Under the pieces are notes generated by a model that was not told where the DNA came from, ran no database searches, and saw only the letters and a list, made by a program, of their open reading frames with translations. Positions 63,168-64,000 of a DNA stretch of 64,000 nt are shown here, one piece after another. Source of the stretch: Streptomyces zagrosensis (GTDB lineage: Bacteria; Actinomycetota; Actinomycetes; Streptomycetales; Streptomycetaceae). How positions within the stretch are numbered: position 1 is the first letter of the stretch; each line of letters opens with the position of its first letter. The translations under genes were made by a program, and so were the position numbers. The stretch spans positions 124,001-188,000 of the forward strand of contig NZ_JACHJL010000003.1 of assembly GCF_014203645.1 (NCBI RefSeq), read 5' to 3'.

Positions 63168-64000
63168 ATGGCGGAAACACCGCTACAGATGACGGAACGG
63201 CTGCACGGGAAGCTACAGCGCCGCAGGCACCAGGCCAAGAAATGGAGCGACGCGTACGAGGGGGAACGCCCGCTGTTGTTCACGTCGCCGGAATTCAGCA
63301 CGCAGACCGGCGGACTCTTTGACGATTTCTCCGACAACTGGTGCGCCGTGGTGCCCGATGCGACCGTTGAACGGCTCATGCCGATTGGTTTCCGTCTGGA
63401 AGACGGGTCCATAGACAAGGATGCCGGTAAGGCGTGGAAGCGCTCAGAATCCGATGTTGAGATCGGTCTTGCGCTGCTGGAAGCGCTGATTACAGGGCGC
63501 TCTTACGCCCTGGTCTGGAACAACGCCGATGGCAGTTGAGATCACCTTTCAACACGCCGGAAGCGCGATAGTCGAGTACGTCCCTGGTCGTCGCCGGCTC
63601 CGTAAGGCGGGGCTCATGACGTGGCGAGACTGGGATACGGAGTTCGCAACCCTTTTCACGCCGACCATGGTTTACCGGTGGCAGCGTCCGACCCGCGAGG
63701 GCGGAAGGTGGACCGGCCGCACTGCGGGACTTGCCCGGGGCGAGCCGAGCCACATTCCGAATCCGCTCAAGGTGGTGCCGCTGGTTGAGTTGCCGAACCG
63801 CTCGCGGTTGCACGGTAAGCCACGGTCCGAGATTGCGACGGTCCTTCCGCTACAGGATGCGGTCAATACGCTGTGGGCTCACCTCATGACCGCATCGGAC
63901 GGTCTGGCCCTTCCGGCCCGTGCGGTGCTCGGAATGGACCGGCCCGTCCGCGAAATCGTGGACCCCGAGTCGGGGGAAGTCGTCGGCGAGGAGGATCTAC
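63168..64000 (+). pseudogene. Phage portal protein, frameshifted, runs off the window
   Basis: The first frame (63168-63539, 123 residues) starts MAETPLQMTERLHGKLQRRR, continues FSDNWCAVVPDATVERLMPIGF and ends at TGA after ALLEALITGRSYALVWNNADGS. The protein resumes in the +1 frame from about 63532: VEITFQHAGSAIVEYVPGRR, RLRKAGLMTWRDWDTEFATLF, PLVELPNRSRLHGKPRSEIATVLPLQDAVNTL. It stays open to the window end. Together they match SPP1 Gp6-like portal proteins. A one-base loss at GGCAGTTGAG explains the break. It could be a genuine mutation that disables the prophage or a sequencing error. Confidence 0.8.

Overview
The window is high-GC DNA from a Streptomyces. The supporting traits are a mycothiol-dependent aldehyde dehydrogenase, a GAF-PAS-GGDEF diguanylate cyclase like CdgB, a second GroEL under CIRCE control, DasR-type amino-sugar genes, a HelR-type helicase and frequent GTG starts. 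From memory, gene content and order from about 6 to 43 kb match the S. coelicolor chromosome around SCO4277 to SCO4316. No database was consulted, so every family name is a reading of sequence motifs.

Layout. (a) 0.5-9.3 kb: MFS exporter, a GNAT remnant, a secreted SH3-like protein, a two-gene aldehyde detoxification operon, TerD, ArfB, a frameshifted HTH/ricin-lectin pseudogene and a membrane protein. (b) 9.4-21.5 kb: flavin reductase, diguanylate cyclase, a membrane-anchored protein with a probable carbohydrate-binding domain, amino-sugar catabolism (aldolase, PfkB kinase, nagA, ROK kinase) with a probable DasR site, a sugar-binding lipoprotein and otsB. (c) 21.5-29.7 kb: otsA, a glucosyl-phosphoglycerate synthase-like gene, a SAM-I riboswitch ahead of thrC, a CysO-like sulfur carrier, a cold-shock protein and groEL2. 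(d) 29.8-46.3 kb: murQ with a MurR/RpiR regulator, small conserved genes, a second MFS exporter, an HD protein, cutC, a decaying barstar-associated gene array, helR, an XPB-type helicase and its large helicase-associated neighbour.

(e) 46.4-55.8 kb is accessory. Two type I-E-style CRISPR arrays (10 and 3 repeats) share an almost identical flank of about 375 bp, and no cas gene is visible. Between them lies a compact island of about 7 kb. On the minus strand it has an NDP kinase, a 99-aa protein, a CYTH protein, an HD protein, an unknown 464-aa protein, a methyltransferase and a HATPase. On the plus strand, divergently, it has an HTH-NUDIX fusion translationally coupled to a second NUDIX protein. 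Nearly every enzyme acts on nucleotides or phosphoesters. This is the best candidate here for an undescribed system. (f) 55.9-64.0 kb is the integrase end of a prophage: large serine integrase, two HNH endonucleases, an adenine methylase, the terminase pair and a portal gene broken by a frameshift. It runs off the end of the window.

Pseudogenes and small in-frame minisatellites are common. They include the GNAT remnant, the lectin regulator, the immunity-like genes, a relaxase-like fragment, the truncated CRISPR-flank gene and the portal. Some single-base shifts could be sequencing errors.
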